Shown: positions 57,343 to 64,000 of the stretch, in pieces
How the letters are laid out: every line of letters begins with the position of its first letter
Numbering within the stretch: position 1 is the first letter of the stretch
Translations under genes and position numbers: made by a program
DNA from: JACVRW01 sp963739095
GTDB taxonomy: Bacteria > Actinomycetota > Thermoleophilia > Solirubrobacterales > Thermoleophilaceae
Assembly (NCBI GenBank): GCA_963739095.1
Contig: CAVTZF010000020.1
Coordinates: 463,202-527,201, forward strand
Length of the DNA: 64,000 bases
Direction of reading: 5' to 3'
The notes under the pieces: model-generated
Database searches by the model: none
Seen by the model: the letters and a program-made list of their open reading frames with translations, nothing else
Told to the model about the DNA's origin: nothing

Positions 57343-57753
57343 ATGCCCGAAGGATCAAATAGGAGCAAAGCCTCGAGACGGGCTTCCCAGACACCCGTGG
57401 ACGCGGGGACGGCGACCCAGCCACAGGCCGGGGCGGCAACGACGACGGTCGATCCCCCTGGGGGAGCGGTGACCGGGGGCATCATTTCGACCGAGCCCCC
57501 CATCAGCAGCTTCGGAAAGCTCGGATGGTTCACCGTCACCGACGAAGGGTGCACGGTCACTTTCGGCATCGAGCAACAGGGCTACTTCCTTGCCAGGGAG
57601 CACGCCAACTACAACGCGCTGTACTCGCTGCTGCTGGCTGCCAAGCTCAACGGCCTCAAGGTGAGATTCACCTACCGCTCTCCGTTTCTCACGCCCGTGG
57701 CCGCCTTGGCTGAAGATGCCCCGCACCACGTCCTGTCAGTCGTCGCGATCTGA
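57343..57753 (+). CDS. Hypothetical protein preceding the metallophosphoesterase
   Basis: A 136-residue protein; GAGGAGAAGG lies just before the ATG. The first 60 residues are a Ser/Thr/Pro/Gly-rich disordered leader, and the rest is a small beta-rich domain (GKLGWFTVTDEGCTVTFGIE; AREHANYNALYSLLLAAKLN; VRFTYRSPFLTPVA). It is 9 bp from the next gene. Family unknown; the frame could also begin further upstream. Confidence 0.6.
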   Translation: MPEGSNRSKASRRASQTPVDAGTATQPQAGAATTTVDPPGGAVTGGIISTEPPISSFGKLGWFTVTDEGCTVTFGIEQQGYFLAREHANYNALYSLLLAAKLNGLKVRFTYRSPFLTPVAALAEDAPHHVLSVVAI

Positions 57754-57762
57754 GCGGTAGTC

Positions 57763-59412
57763 ATGGCTCCCTCACTCAACTGCGCCCTCGCCGCACTCGA
57801 TCCGTTCATTCCGGGCCCCTTCAACCTGATCCCGACGGGGATCATCAACGACTGGCAGAACCCGACACGCCTTCTGGCCAAGGCCGCTGCCTCCAACTAC
57901 AACCTGAGCGAAGCGGAGTTCCCGGTCTTCGACGGCTGGTGGGAGTTGTCGAAGCCGGCTCAGGACCTACACCACGCCGAGCACAAGCCGGACGGCTCAG
58001 GCGACATCGATGCCGAGGTCGAGGAGGCCTTCGTCCGGCTCGCCGCAATCGTCAACGACCGCGCCAAGTACACCGAGGTCGGATACCGCCACGTGCATCG
58101 CGCGCCCGGGGACGGCCGCTTCGTGGTCTTCTCCGACCACCACATGGGGTTCCCCGGAAGCCGCCACGACTTCTTCGCCTCCTCCGGGAACAGGGAGCTC
58201 TATTCGGAGATCCTCGACGAGTACGCGGACACCGGGTTCACGCTGGTCGAGAACGGCGATGTCGAGGAGCTCATCATCCACGAACCGATGATGCCGCCGC
58301 CGGAGGCCGAGCTCGACGTGCGACGCGACTACCGCCTGTCCCAGCTCCAAATGGTGATCCTGAATCACCGTGCGCTCTACGACCAGATCAACGAGCAATT
58401 CGTCGAGCAGGGCAGGTACGTCCGGATCGCCGGCAACCACGACCAGGACAACCAGGACGAGCGCTTCCTCGAGCTGCTCCGCAGCGTGTATCCCGAGCTC
58501 GAGCAGGTTTACGACTTCCTGATACTCGAAGGCACCGAGGGAGACCCCTCCACCGTCGTGGTCGGCCACGGCCACCACTTCGATACGGCCTCCACGCCGA
58601 AGTACTCCGGCCGGATCGGCGAGAAGCTGTCGGAGTGCCTGGGCTGGGCCTACGAGGGGGCTGACCGCGTCTGGCGGTGGGACGGCCTGGACGGCGTTCA
58701 GCGTTGGGCAGGCGGCGGGGAGCCCTTCAACAACACACTCGTGACCGACGACGCCGACTCGTTGGAGATCTCGTTTGACGTCGAGGCGGCTCTCGCGGCG
58801 TGGCTCGCCACAGGCGGGACAGCGGGCTGGTTGGACCCTGCCGGGGGCATCGCGGTCGTCGCCGCAGGTCTTGCCCAAGAGTTGGGGGACTCGGCTTTCT
58901 GGGAGGAGACCTTCGGTCACAACATCGCCTGGGAGTACTTCCAGAGCACCGATCCGGAAGAGGCGGTCTTCAACGAAGTGCTCTGCGGCAAGCGCTGGTT
59001 CAAGTTCCGCCATCTCGACGAGGTGTTCATCAACGAGCAGCTCGAGAGCTTGTTCAGAGGCAACGTGCCGTACCTGCTGCTGGGCCATTCCCACGAACCG
59101 CGGCACAAGGCGTGGGACCCGGGAGAGGACGAGCAGGCCGATCACTACCTCAACAGCGGCGCGGCCGGGCGTTTCGAGAACCTGATCTGGTGCGTGGAGA
59201 TCATCGCCGGCGTCCCTCAGGTCGTCGCGTGGCACCGTCCGGGCGGACCGGAGTCGGGCGAGGTGCCCGAACGGCGGACCTACAAGCCGATCGTCTCAAA
59301 CGGAATCGGGCAGCTCATCGCCTCCGACGAGCACGTCCCGGTCCCGCCGGTCGAAGAGGAAGAGCCGAGCTGGCTCGAGCCCGTCCTCCACGTGATGATG
59401 TCGTCGCCCTAG
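57763..59412 (+). CDS. Calcineurin-like metallophosphoesterase
   Basis: A 549-residue protein with a full set of metallophosphoesterase motifs: FSDHHMGF, LVENGDVEEL, IAGNHDQDN, VVGHGHHFD and LLLGHSHEPR. An insertion of about 140 residues sits between the fourth and fifth motifs, and there is a 120-residue N-terminal extension. No signal peptide. The motif spacing is nearest to UDP-diacylglucosamine-hydrolase-like enzymes, but the substrate cannot be inferred. Likely co-transcribed with the small gene upstream. Confidence 0.85.
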   Translation: MAPSLNCALAALDPFIPGPFNLIPTGIINDWQNPTRLLAKAAASNYNLSEAEFPVFDGWWELSKPAQDLHHAEHKPDGSGDIDAEVEEAFVRLAAIVNDRAKYTEVGYRHVHRAPGDGRFVVFSDHHMGFPGSRHDFFASSGNRELYSEILDEYADTGFTLVENGDVEELIIHEPMMPPPEAELDVRRDYRLSQLQMVILNHRALYDQINEQFVEQGRYVRIAGNHDQDNQDERFLELLRSVYPELEQVYDFLILEGTEGDPSTVVVGHGHHFDTASTPKYSGRIGEKLSECLGWAYEGADRVWRWDGLDGVQRWAGGGEPFNNTLVTDDADSLEISFDVEAALAAWLATGGTAGWLDPAGGIAVVAAGLAQELGDSAFWEETFGHNIAWEYFQSTDPEEAVFNEVLCGKRWFKFRHLDEVFINEQLESLFRGNVPYLLLGHSHEPRHKAWDPGEDEQADHYLNSGAAGRFENLIWCVEIIAGVPQVVAWHRPGGPESGEVPERRTYKPIVSNGIGQLIASDEHVPVPPVEEEEPSWLEPVLHVMMSSP

Positions 59413-59419
59413 AAAGGGA

Positions 59420-60343
59420 TCACTGCGGGCGGAGTACGGCCTCGCGCCGTGGCGAGGGACGAGGGCCTGCTCGGGCTGTCCGCCGCTCGGGTCGGCGCCG
59501 GATCGCCACGACGGCCGCCGTCACCAGCAGGAACGCCAGGCCGCGCAAGACGACGAGCCAGGCGTCGCCTCCCAGCGGGTCGCCAAAGACGACGACGCCC
59601 GCAGGGATCGCCGAGGCGTTGCCGGCCACGGAGGTCACCGCGATCACCGGGACCGCCGGGCGGATCTGGAGCGAGCGCGGGCCGGGCGAAGAACGCCCCA
59701 CCCCGCCCGCCACCGCGAGCGGGAGCCAGGGCGTGGCGAGCACCTCGCCGACCGACGTGTCGACCTTGCCGGTGGCCGCCTTGATCGCTACGTGGGTGAC
59801 CGTGAACAGCAGGCCGGCGGCGACGCGGAGGAGGACCCCCTGGCGCTCACGCACCCGTCCGCCCCGGCGCGACAGGAGCAGCGCCACGCCGATCGCGACG
59901 AGCCCGGACTCGAAGGCGATCATCGCGACGACCGAGTAATCGGCGGTCTCCTGGCCGTCCTTCGCGCCGCCGCTCAGGGCGAGGAACGCCAGCCCGGTCG
60001 CGGCGAGGGCGATGCCGATCCACTCCCGCCGGCCCAACTCGTGCCCGACCAGTCGCTCGGCGAAGACCCCGAGCAGCACGATGCCGGCGGACAGCGCCGC
60101 CTGCACCAGCGAGAGCGGCGCCAGCGCGAGTGCCCCACGTGCAGCAGGTACGCGACCACCGCGACGGCTTAGCCGATCGCCCGCCACTTCGCGCGGAACA
60201 GCCCGACGGCGCTTCGCAGGAGGTGGCGCACGTCCACGTCCGGCGCGGCCCCCCGCGCCGCGGTGACGCATCAGAAAGCCGATGTTCCCGGCGGTGGCCG
60301 AGCCGAGCGCGAGCGCCATGCCAGCGACGAGGGTGGCCGTCAC
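59420..60343 (-). pseudogene. DMT/EamA-type transporter, several lesions
   Basis: Starting from GTG at 60343: LVAGMALALGSATAGNIGFL, then in other frames AVAVVAYLLHVG, ALALAPLSLVQAALSAGIVL, EWIGIALAATGLAFLALSGG, VTSVAGNASAIPAGVVVFGD and a last hydrophobic helix, about ten helices in all, as in the drug/metabolite transporter superfamily. Frames change near 60262, 60140 and 59690, and a TAA sits in frame near 60172, so it is either decayed or in badly sequenced DNA. Confidence 0.6.
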
Positions 60344-60434
60344 GGACGGTGCCGGTTCAGGCCCATCTTCAACGCCCACCCGGCCCCCACCTGCCGACAC
60401 CACTAATGCGGCGCCAGCGATACTGGCGCGATCG

Positions 60435-60600
60435 ACGCCAGCGTCCACAGATACGGCTCGCGGCGGGACCAGTTCGGGGAGTTCACGCCACCGGTGCCGG
60501 CGACCCCCCGGCCGGTGGCAGTCCTGATCCAAGGCGGCTACTGGCGGGCGAAGTACGACCTGCGGCTCGCCCGCTGGCGCGTCGCTCACCGTGCAGGTGG
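60435..60600 (+). pseudogene. N-terminal fragment of an alpha/beta hydrolase
   Basis: A short frame reads RYGSRRDQFGEFTPP ... RPVAVLIQGGYWRAKYDLRL, the start of an esterase/lipase-type alpha/beta hydrolase, with the oxyanion HGG motif changed to QGG. Nothing of the catalytic part follows. Remnant. Confidence 0.45.
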
Positions 60601-60794
60601 CGATCGCAGGCAGCCGGGTCACGGACGATGATGGCTACGGCGGCGCCGCGAGCGCCGCGCCACCAGCCCATCGCGGACGAGGATCCGTTTGATCGTCGCG
60701 CCGGACGCTCAGCTGACCATTCGGCGACCTTGACCGGTGCGCGCGCCGGATGGTAGGTGTATGCCGTAATAGCCACCGCTGGAGGAGAAGGGCT

Positions 60795-61291
60795 ATGTCC
60801 GGGCGGTCCGCTACTCGCACCCTGCTGACAGCGATATTGGCGGTGTTGGCCGCGCTCGCTGTGCCGCCGGTCGCAGCAGCCCAGGAGCCCCTTGTTCTGC
60901 CCGCCGGGGTAGCGTGCGAGTTCGAGTTGCGGATCAGTCGGACACCAACCCGAATCGCGTGTTCCGCGGGTGGCGCGACAGTGACGGCAACCTGGTCCGC
61001 ACGCTCGAGGCAGGCCAGGCGGCCGATGTCACGCTCGTGAACACCGAGACCGGCGCCAGCTTGACGCTTGAAGCGCGAGGCGCCGTGAACCACACGACCT
61101 ACAACCCGGACGGGTCGTGGACGACGTCACTGACCGGCCATTGGGTGCTGATCTATTCCCGACAGACTTCCCGGCCGGGCCGTCCACGACGTTGTATGTG
61201 GGTCGGGTGACTACACGTCGACCCCTGACTTCACGTTCACGCTGGTGGGGTCGAGCGGCACGCAGCGGGATCTGTGCGCCAGCTGTCCTGA
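60795..61291 (+). CDS. Secreted protein of unknown function (frameshifted)
   Basis: An N-terminal signal peptide (LLTAILAVLAALAVPPVAAA, cleavage probably after AAAQ) is followed by LPAGVACEFELR, then, in another frame, NPNRVFRGWRDSDGNLVRTL, SLTLEARGAVNHTTYNPDGS and WTTSLTGHWVLIY, then in further frames FPAGPSTTLYVG and TPDFTFTLVGSSGTQRDLCA. About 165 residues when joined. Indels near 60910, 61155 and 61205. A small extracellular beta-rich protein; no family name. Confidence 0.55.
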
Positions 61292-61605
61292 CTCTCGCGA
61301 CAGAACGAGCGTCTCCGGTTACGCCGCCGGGAGCTCAGTAAAAGGCGGCTTCAAGTCGAGAGAATCGCGACAAGCGCGCGCGCGTGCGAACCGCTCGCGC
61401 GCGGCGAGCACCGCACCGGAAGGTCGTCGCGCTACTCCTTTGAGGCAAAAGCACCAGCACAGGCCAGGCTGCAGGCGCGGCTGGGTTGGACGAGCAGCGG
61501 AAGGTGCTGTTGTGCATGGATGGGAGCAGCGCTGACGTCGGTCGAATTGCGCTGGCAGCGGTGCTCCCTTCGCGCGGGACGGCAAACCCCGGGTCGCGCG
61601 TCAGT
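61292..61605. other. Gap with no supported gene
   Basis: About 310 bp between the secreted protein and the LURP-one-like gene; open frames look random and no hairpin or repeat stands out. Confidence 0.5.
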
Positions 61606-62121
61606 TCAGTCGCGGGTAGTCAGCGAGTCGATGGCAACGGTGAGTGCGAGGATGAGCGGGGCGTCCTCACCTGCTGCGATCTCGACGCCGTAGGAATACC
61701 GCACGCGAAACCACTTCTTGGAGATCGTCGCGACCGTGTTGCCGTCGCGCTCTATCTCGTACTCGTGGTCCACCACGTTCCCGTGCGCCTTCATGTCGGC
61801 GCCGTTCTCGACGTCGATGGCGAACCGGGCGCGGATCCCGACGAGCGCCTTGTGAACGGTCGCAGCGGTGTTGCCGTAGCGCTCGACGGAGATCTTGTCG
61901 CGGATGCTGAGCTTGCGCTCCTTGATCCGGGCGACCTCGTCGCCCGAGCTGTTCTCGAGCACGAATGTATTTCGCACGCGAAGGGCCTTGCCGTTGACCT
62001 TGTAGGCACGTTCGCCTCGGTCGTTCTCGATCCAGAAGTCATCTCCGATCGCCAGCAGCTTCTCGCGCATTTGAAACCGCTCGCCTACCGGCTCGTCGGA
62101 CCGATGTCGCAGGAAACCCAT
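61606..62121 (-). CDS. LURP-one-related (LOR) family protein
   Basis: A 171-residue protein: FQMREKLLAIGDDFWIENDR, GKALRVRNTFVLENSSGDEV, ARIKERKLSIRDKISVERYG, and VDHEYEIERDGNTVATISKK with WFRVRYSYGVEI. This is the tubby-like LURP-one-related fold (DUF567), whose bacterial members have no settled role. ATG at 62121 gives a compact domain; upstream extension is unlikely. Confidence 0.8.
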   Translation of the reverse strand: MGFLRHRSDEPVGERFQMREKLLAIGDDFWIENDRGERAYKVNGKALRVRNTFVLENSSGDEVARIKERKLSIRDKISVERYGNTAATVHKALVGIRARFAIDVENGADMKAHGNVVDHEYEIERDGNTVATISKKWFRVRYSYGVEIAAGEDAPLILALTVAIDSLTTRD

Positions 62122-62517
62122 ATTCCAACCATACGACGGCTCCCCGGCCGGCGCATCACCCGAACGGGAGGAAGCCGAGTATCGGTTTGGACCAGACGCG
62201 ACAGTCCTGCGTTGCGTGGAAGGCACAAGCGCGGCCGACCGTCAGCTCACTCGCGCTGTCAGGCGAAAGGGAGAGCGACGTGCTCGACGGGCGCAACACC
62301 GCGAGGTTGCCGATGCGCCTAGGCAGTACTTATGCAAGGGCCCGGCATGGAGCGGCGTGCCGGCGCTAATGCTGCTCGTCCAATCCGGGCGTCTGTGGGG
62401 CATCGCTCGAGACGCCTCCATTCACGCGAGGCTGGGGCCGTCCGCGCGCGGCGGCCCGGCATCCGCGATGCTGACCGCGTTCGCCAACCGCGAGATGACG
62501 AAGAAGGACGCTTAGAG
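62122..62517. other. Gap with no supported gene
   Basis: About 395 bp between divergent genes; it should contain the promoters of the LURP-one-like gene and the monooxygenase. Nothing more specific is visible. Confidence 0.5.
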
Positions 62518-63672
62518 ATGCAACAAGAGCAGGTCCCCACAGCTCGGCGACCGATACGGGTCGTGATCATCGGCGCCGGGATCGGCGGTCTGGCCGCCGG
62601 CGCGATTCTGCGCCGGGACGGCCACGAGGTGACGGTGCTCGAGCGCGCCGAACGGTTCGAGCCGCTCGGCGCCGGACTCGCGTTGTGGCCCAACGGCGCC
62701 CGCGCCCTTCGCGAGATCGGCGTCGGCGCCACCGCCGACGCCGCCGAGGTTCCTCGGGGCGACGGTGGGATCAGACGAGCCCGTGACGGAAAGCTGATCA
62801 CGGCGATCTCGCCGGAGGTCCTGGAGCGGCGCTACGGCGCGCCGCTCGCGCTCGTTCACCGCGCCGAGCTGCAGGGGGCATTGCTGGCGGCGGCCGGAGA
62901 CGGCGTGGTCCGCTTCGGCGCCGAGGCGCGAGAAGTCGGCGCCGACGGCGCTGTCGGGCTGGCCACGGGAGAGCGGCTCGAGGCGGAGGTCATCGTCGGC
63001 GCCGACGGGATCAACTCGGCGACCCGAGCCGCGCTGCTCGGCGACGGTCCACCGCGCGCAAGCGGGGTGGTCGCCTACCGCGCCGTTGTCGACGATTGGG
63101 GCGGCGAGCTTGCCGCCGGCGAGTACTGGGGTCGCGGGGAGGTCTTCGGCGTGGCGCCGCTGTCCCGACGGCGGGTCTACTGGTACGCCGCGCACCGCGC
63201 CGAGCTTGCGGGGGACGCCGGCGAGGACCGGCTCGCCGGGTTGCTCGCCCGCCACGGCTCCTGGGCCGAGCCGATTCCGAGCCTGCTCGCCGCGACGCGG
63301 CCGCAGGCCCTGCTTCGCCACGAGCTCTTCGACCGGACGCCGATCGACGCCTGGGGCCGTGACGCGGTCACCTTGCTCGGCGACGCCGCCCATCCGATGC
63401 TCCCCTTCCTCGGCCAGGGTGCCTGCTGCGCGCTCGAGGACGCGGTCGCGCTCGGCGCCGCCCTGCGCGACACCGAGGATCCGCGTGCGGCGCTCCGCGC
63501 CTACGAGCGGGATCGCGCTCCGCGGGCGCGCCGCCTCGTCGACGGCTCGCGCGCCGCCGCACGCATCGCCCTCGCCTCCTCGCCGCTGCTCACGAGGATT
63601 CGCGACGCGGCGATGGCGCTCGTCCCAGCCGGAGTCCGGCTGCGACAGCTCGACCGGGTCATCGGCCGCTAG
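62518..63672 (+). CDS. FAD-dependent monooxygenase
   Basis: A 384-residue flavoprotein of the aromatic-hydroxylase type. The FAD dinucleotide motif is VVIIGAGIGGLAAG (about residues 15-28), the second ADP-ribose motif region is LEAEVIVGADGINSATR, and the FAD/GD motif is LLGDAAHPMLPFLGQGACCA. Members hydroxylate aromatic or polyketide substrates with NAD(P)H. The neighbours give no pathway, so the substrate is unknown. Confidence 0.9.
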   Translation: MQQEQVPTARRPIRVVIIGAGIGGLAAGAILRRDGHEVTVLERAERFEPLGAGLALWPNGARALREIGVGATADAAEVPRGDGGIRRARDGKLITAISPEVLERRYGAPLALVHRAELQGALLAAAGDGVVRFGAEAREVGADGAVGLATGERLEAEVIVGADGINSATRAALLGDGPPRASGVVAYRAVVDDWGGELAAGEYWGRGEVFGVAPLSRRRVYWYAAHRAELAGDAGEDRLAGLLARHGSWAEPIPSLLAATRPQALLRHELFDRTPIDAWGRDAVTLLGDAAHPMLPFLGQGACCALEDAVALGAALRDTEDPRAALRAYERDRAPRARRLVDGSRAAARIALASSPLLTRIRDAAMALVPAGVRLRQLDRVIGR

Positions 63673-63679
63673 CCGCCGA

Positions 63680-63880
63680 TCAACCGGCGCTGAGGGCCGG
63701 GCCGCGAGTCTTCGACAGGACGTCGCGGATGAACCGCCCGGCGTGGGCGAACGCCTCCGCCGCCTAGAGGAGAACCGGCCAGAACAAGTGGAAGAGGCGC
63801 CCGTCGGCCGCGTACAGCTCCAGTCGCGCGTCGACGCCGTGCTCGCCCGCGCTCTGCGAGCCGCCTCCGCTTGCCGCCGG
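63680..63880 (-). pseudogene. C-terminal fragment of an alpha/beta hydrolase (acetyl-esterase-like)
   Basis: The minus strand reads GVDARLELYAADGRLFHLFW, then an in-frame TAG (63766-63764), then AAEAFAHAGRFIRDVLSKTR. This is the last helix-strand region with the catalytic-His area of acetyl-esterase-type hydrolases, but the rest of the gene is absent. The stop codon and truncation indicate a dead remnant. Confidence 0.5.
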
Positions 63881-64000
63881 CACCATCGCAGCACCCGGCG
63901 TTGTTTCGCGCGTCAAGGCGGACTGCTGCTTTGCGCGAGGAGCGACAGCCGGGTAGGTGGTGGGCTCCGGTGTCGCTTTCCATGCAAAGCGATGGTGAGC

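Overview
The window looks like a chromosome segment of a high-GC soil or freshwater actinobacterium, most likely class Thermoleophilia (Solirubrobacterales or Gaiellales relatives). This is inferred from uniformly GC-rich coding DNA, many LuxR-type regulators with an N-terminal ATPase, a surface protein (51673-52464) of a type I associate with that class, and a PQQ operon with an R2-like oxidase beside it. Many genes are interrupted by single-base indels, often at G/C homopolymers, after which the reading frame recovers without loss of protein-like sequence. I read most of these as consensus errors of a draft or long-read assembly rather than gene decay, but a few lesions (in-frame stops, truncations) look like real decay.

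Layout. 1-3.7 kb: end of an MntP-like exporter, a ChrB-like protein and a P-type cation ATPase (metal and ion homeostasis). 3.8-6.9 kb: a complete pqqABCDE operon, including the 24-residue PqqA. 6.9-14.9 kb: mostly single genes: R2-like oxidase, methyltransferase, GlcG/HbpS-like protein, COG4315-type lipoprotein, trypsin-like lipoprotein protease, slipin, MDR oxidoreductase, DUF2231 membrane protein. 15-19.4 kb: a two-component region (CHASE3-HAMP-GAF histidine kinase, lone receiver, two NarL-type regulators). 19.4-21.7 kb: FUSC-family membrane protein.

21.8-38.6 kb, minus strand: the most striking part, an operon of six genes, five of them very large, joined by ATGA overlaps or tiny gaps. 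It encodes (in transcription order) a 1067-residue protein with a peptidoglycan-binding-like segment, a possible lysozyme-like segment and a terminal Ig-like segment; a DUF6603-family giant; two giants with no family I can name, one carrying an Asp-Arg-Pro repeat tail; a mid-sized protein; and an M23 (LytM) peptidase-like protein with intact metal ligands. None has an obvious signal peptide. I know of no described function for this gene set; it is the best candidate for an undescribed system here. A LuxR-type ATPase regulator is transcribed divergently from its head.

39-45 kb: that regulator, a TPR protein with a typical regulator-associated C-terminus and an alpha/beta hydrolase. 45-55 kb: a mobile and decayed zone with a broken tyrosine integrase, a P27-like terminase small subunit, a tRNA-Met 3' half, a broken M64-like metallopeptidase with a small partner, a transposase scrap, a truncated LuxR ATPase gene, an intact tRNA-Met and an intact IS481 element with a 6-bp target duplication. 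55-64 kb: an RTX-like fragment, a DUF1772 protein, a metallophosphoesterase with a small partner, a decayed DMT transporter, a secreted protein, a LURP-one-like protein, an FAD monooxygenase and remnants of alpha/beta hydrolases.
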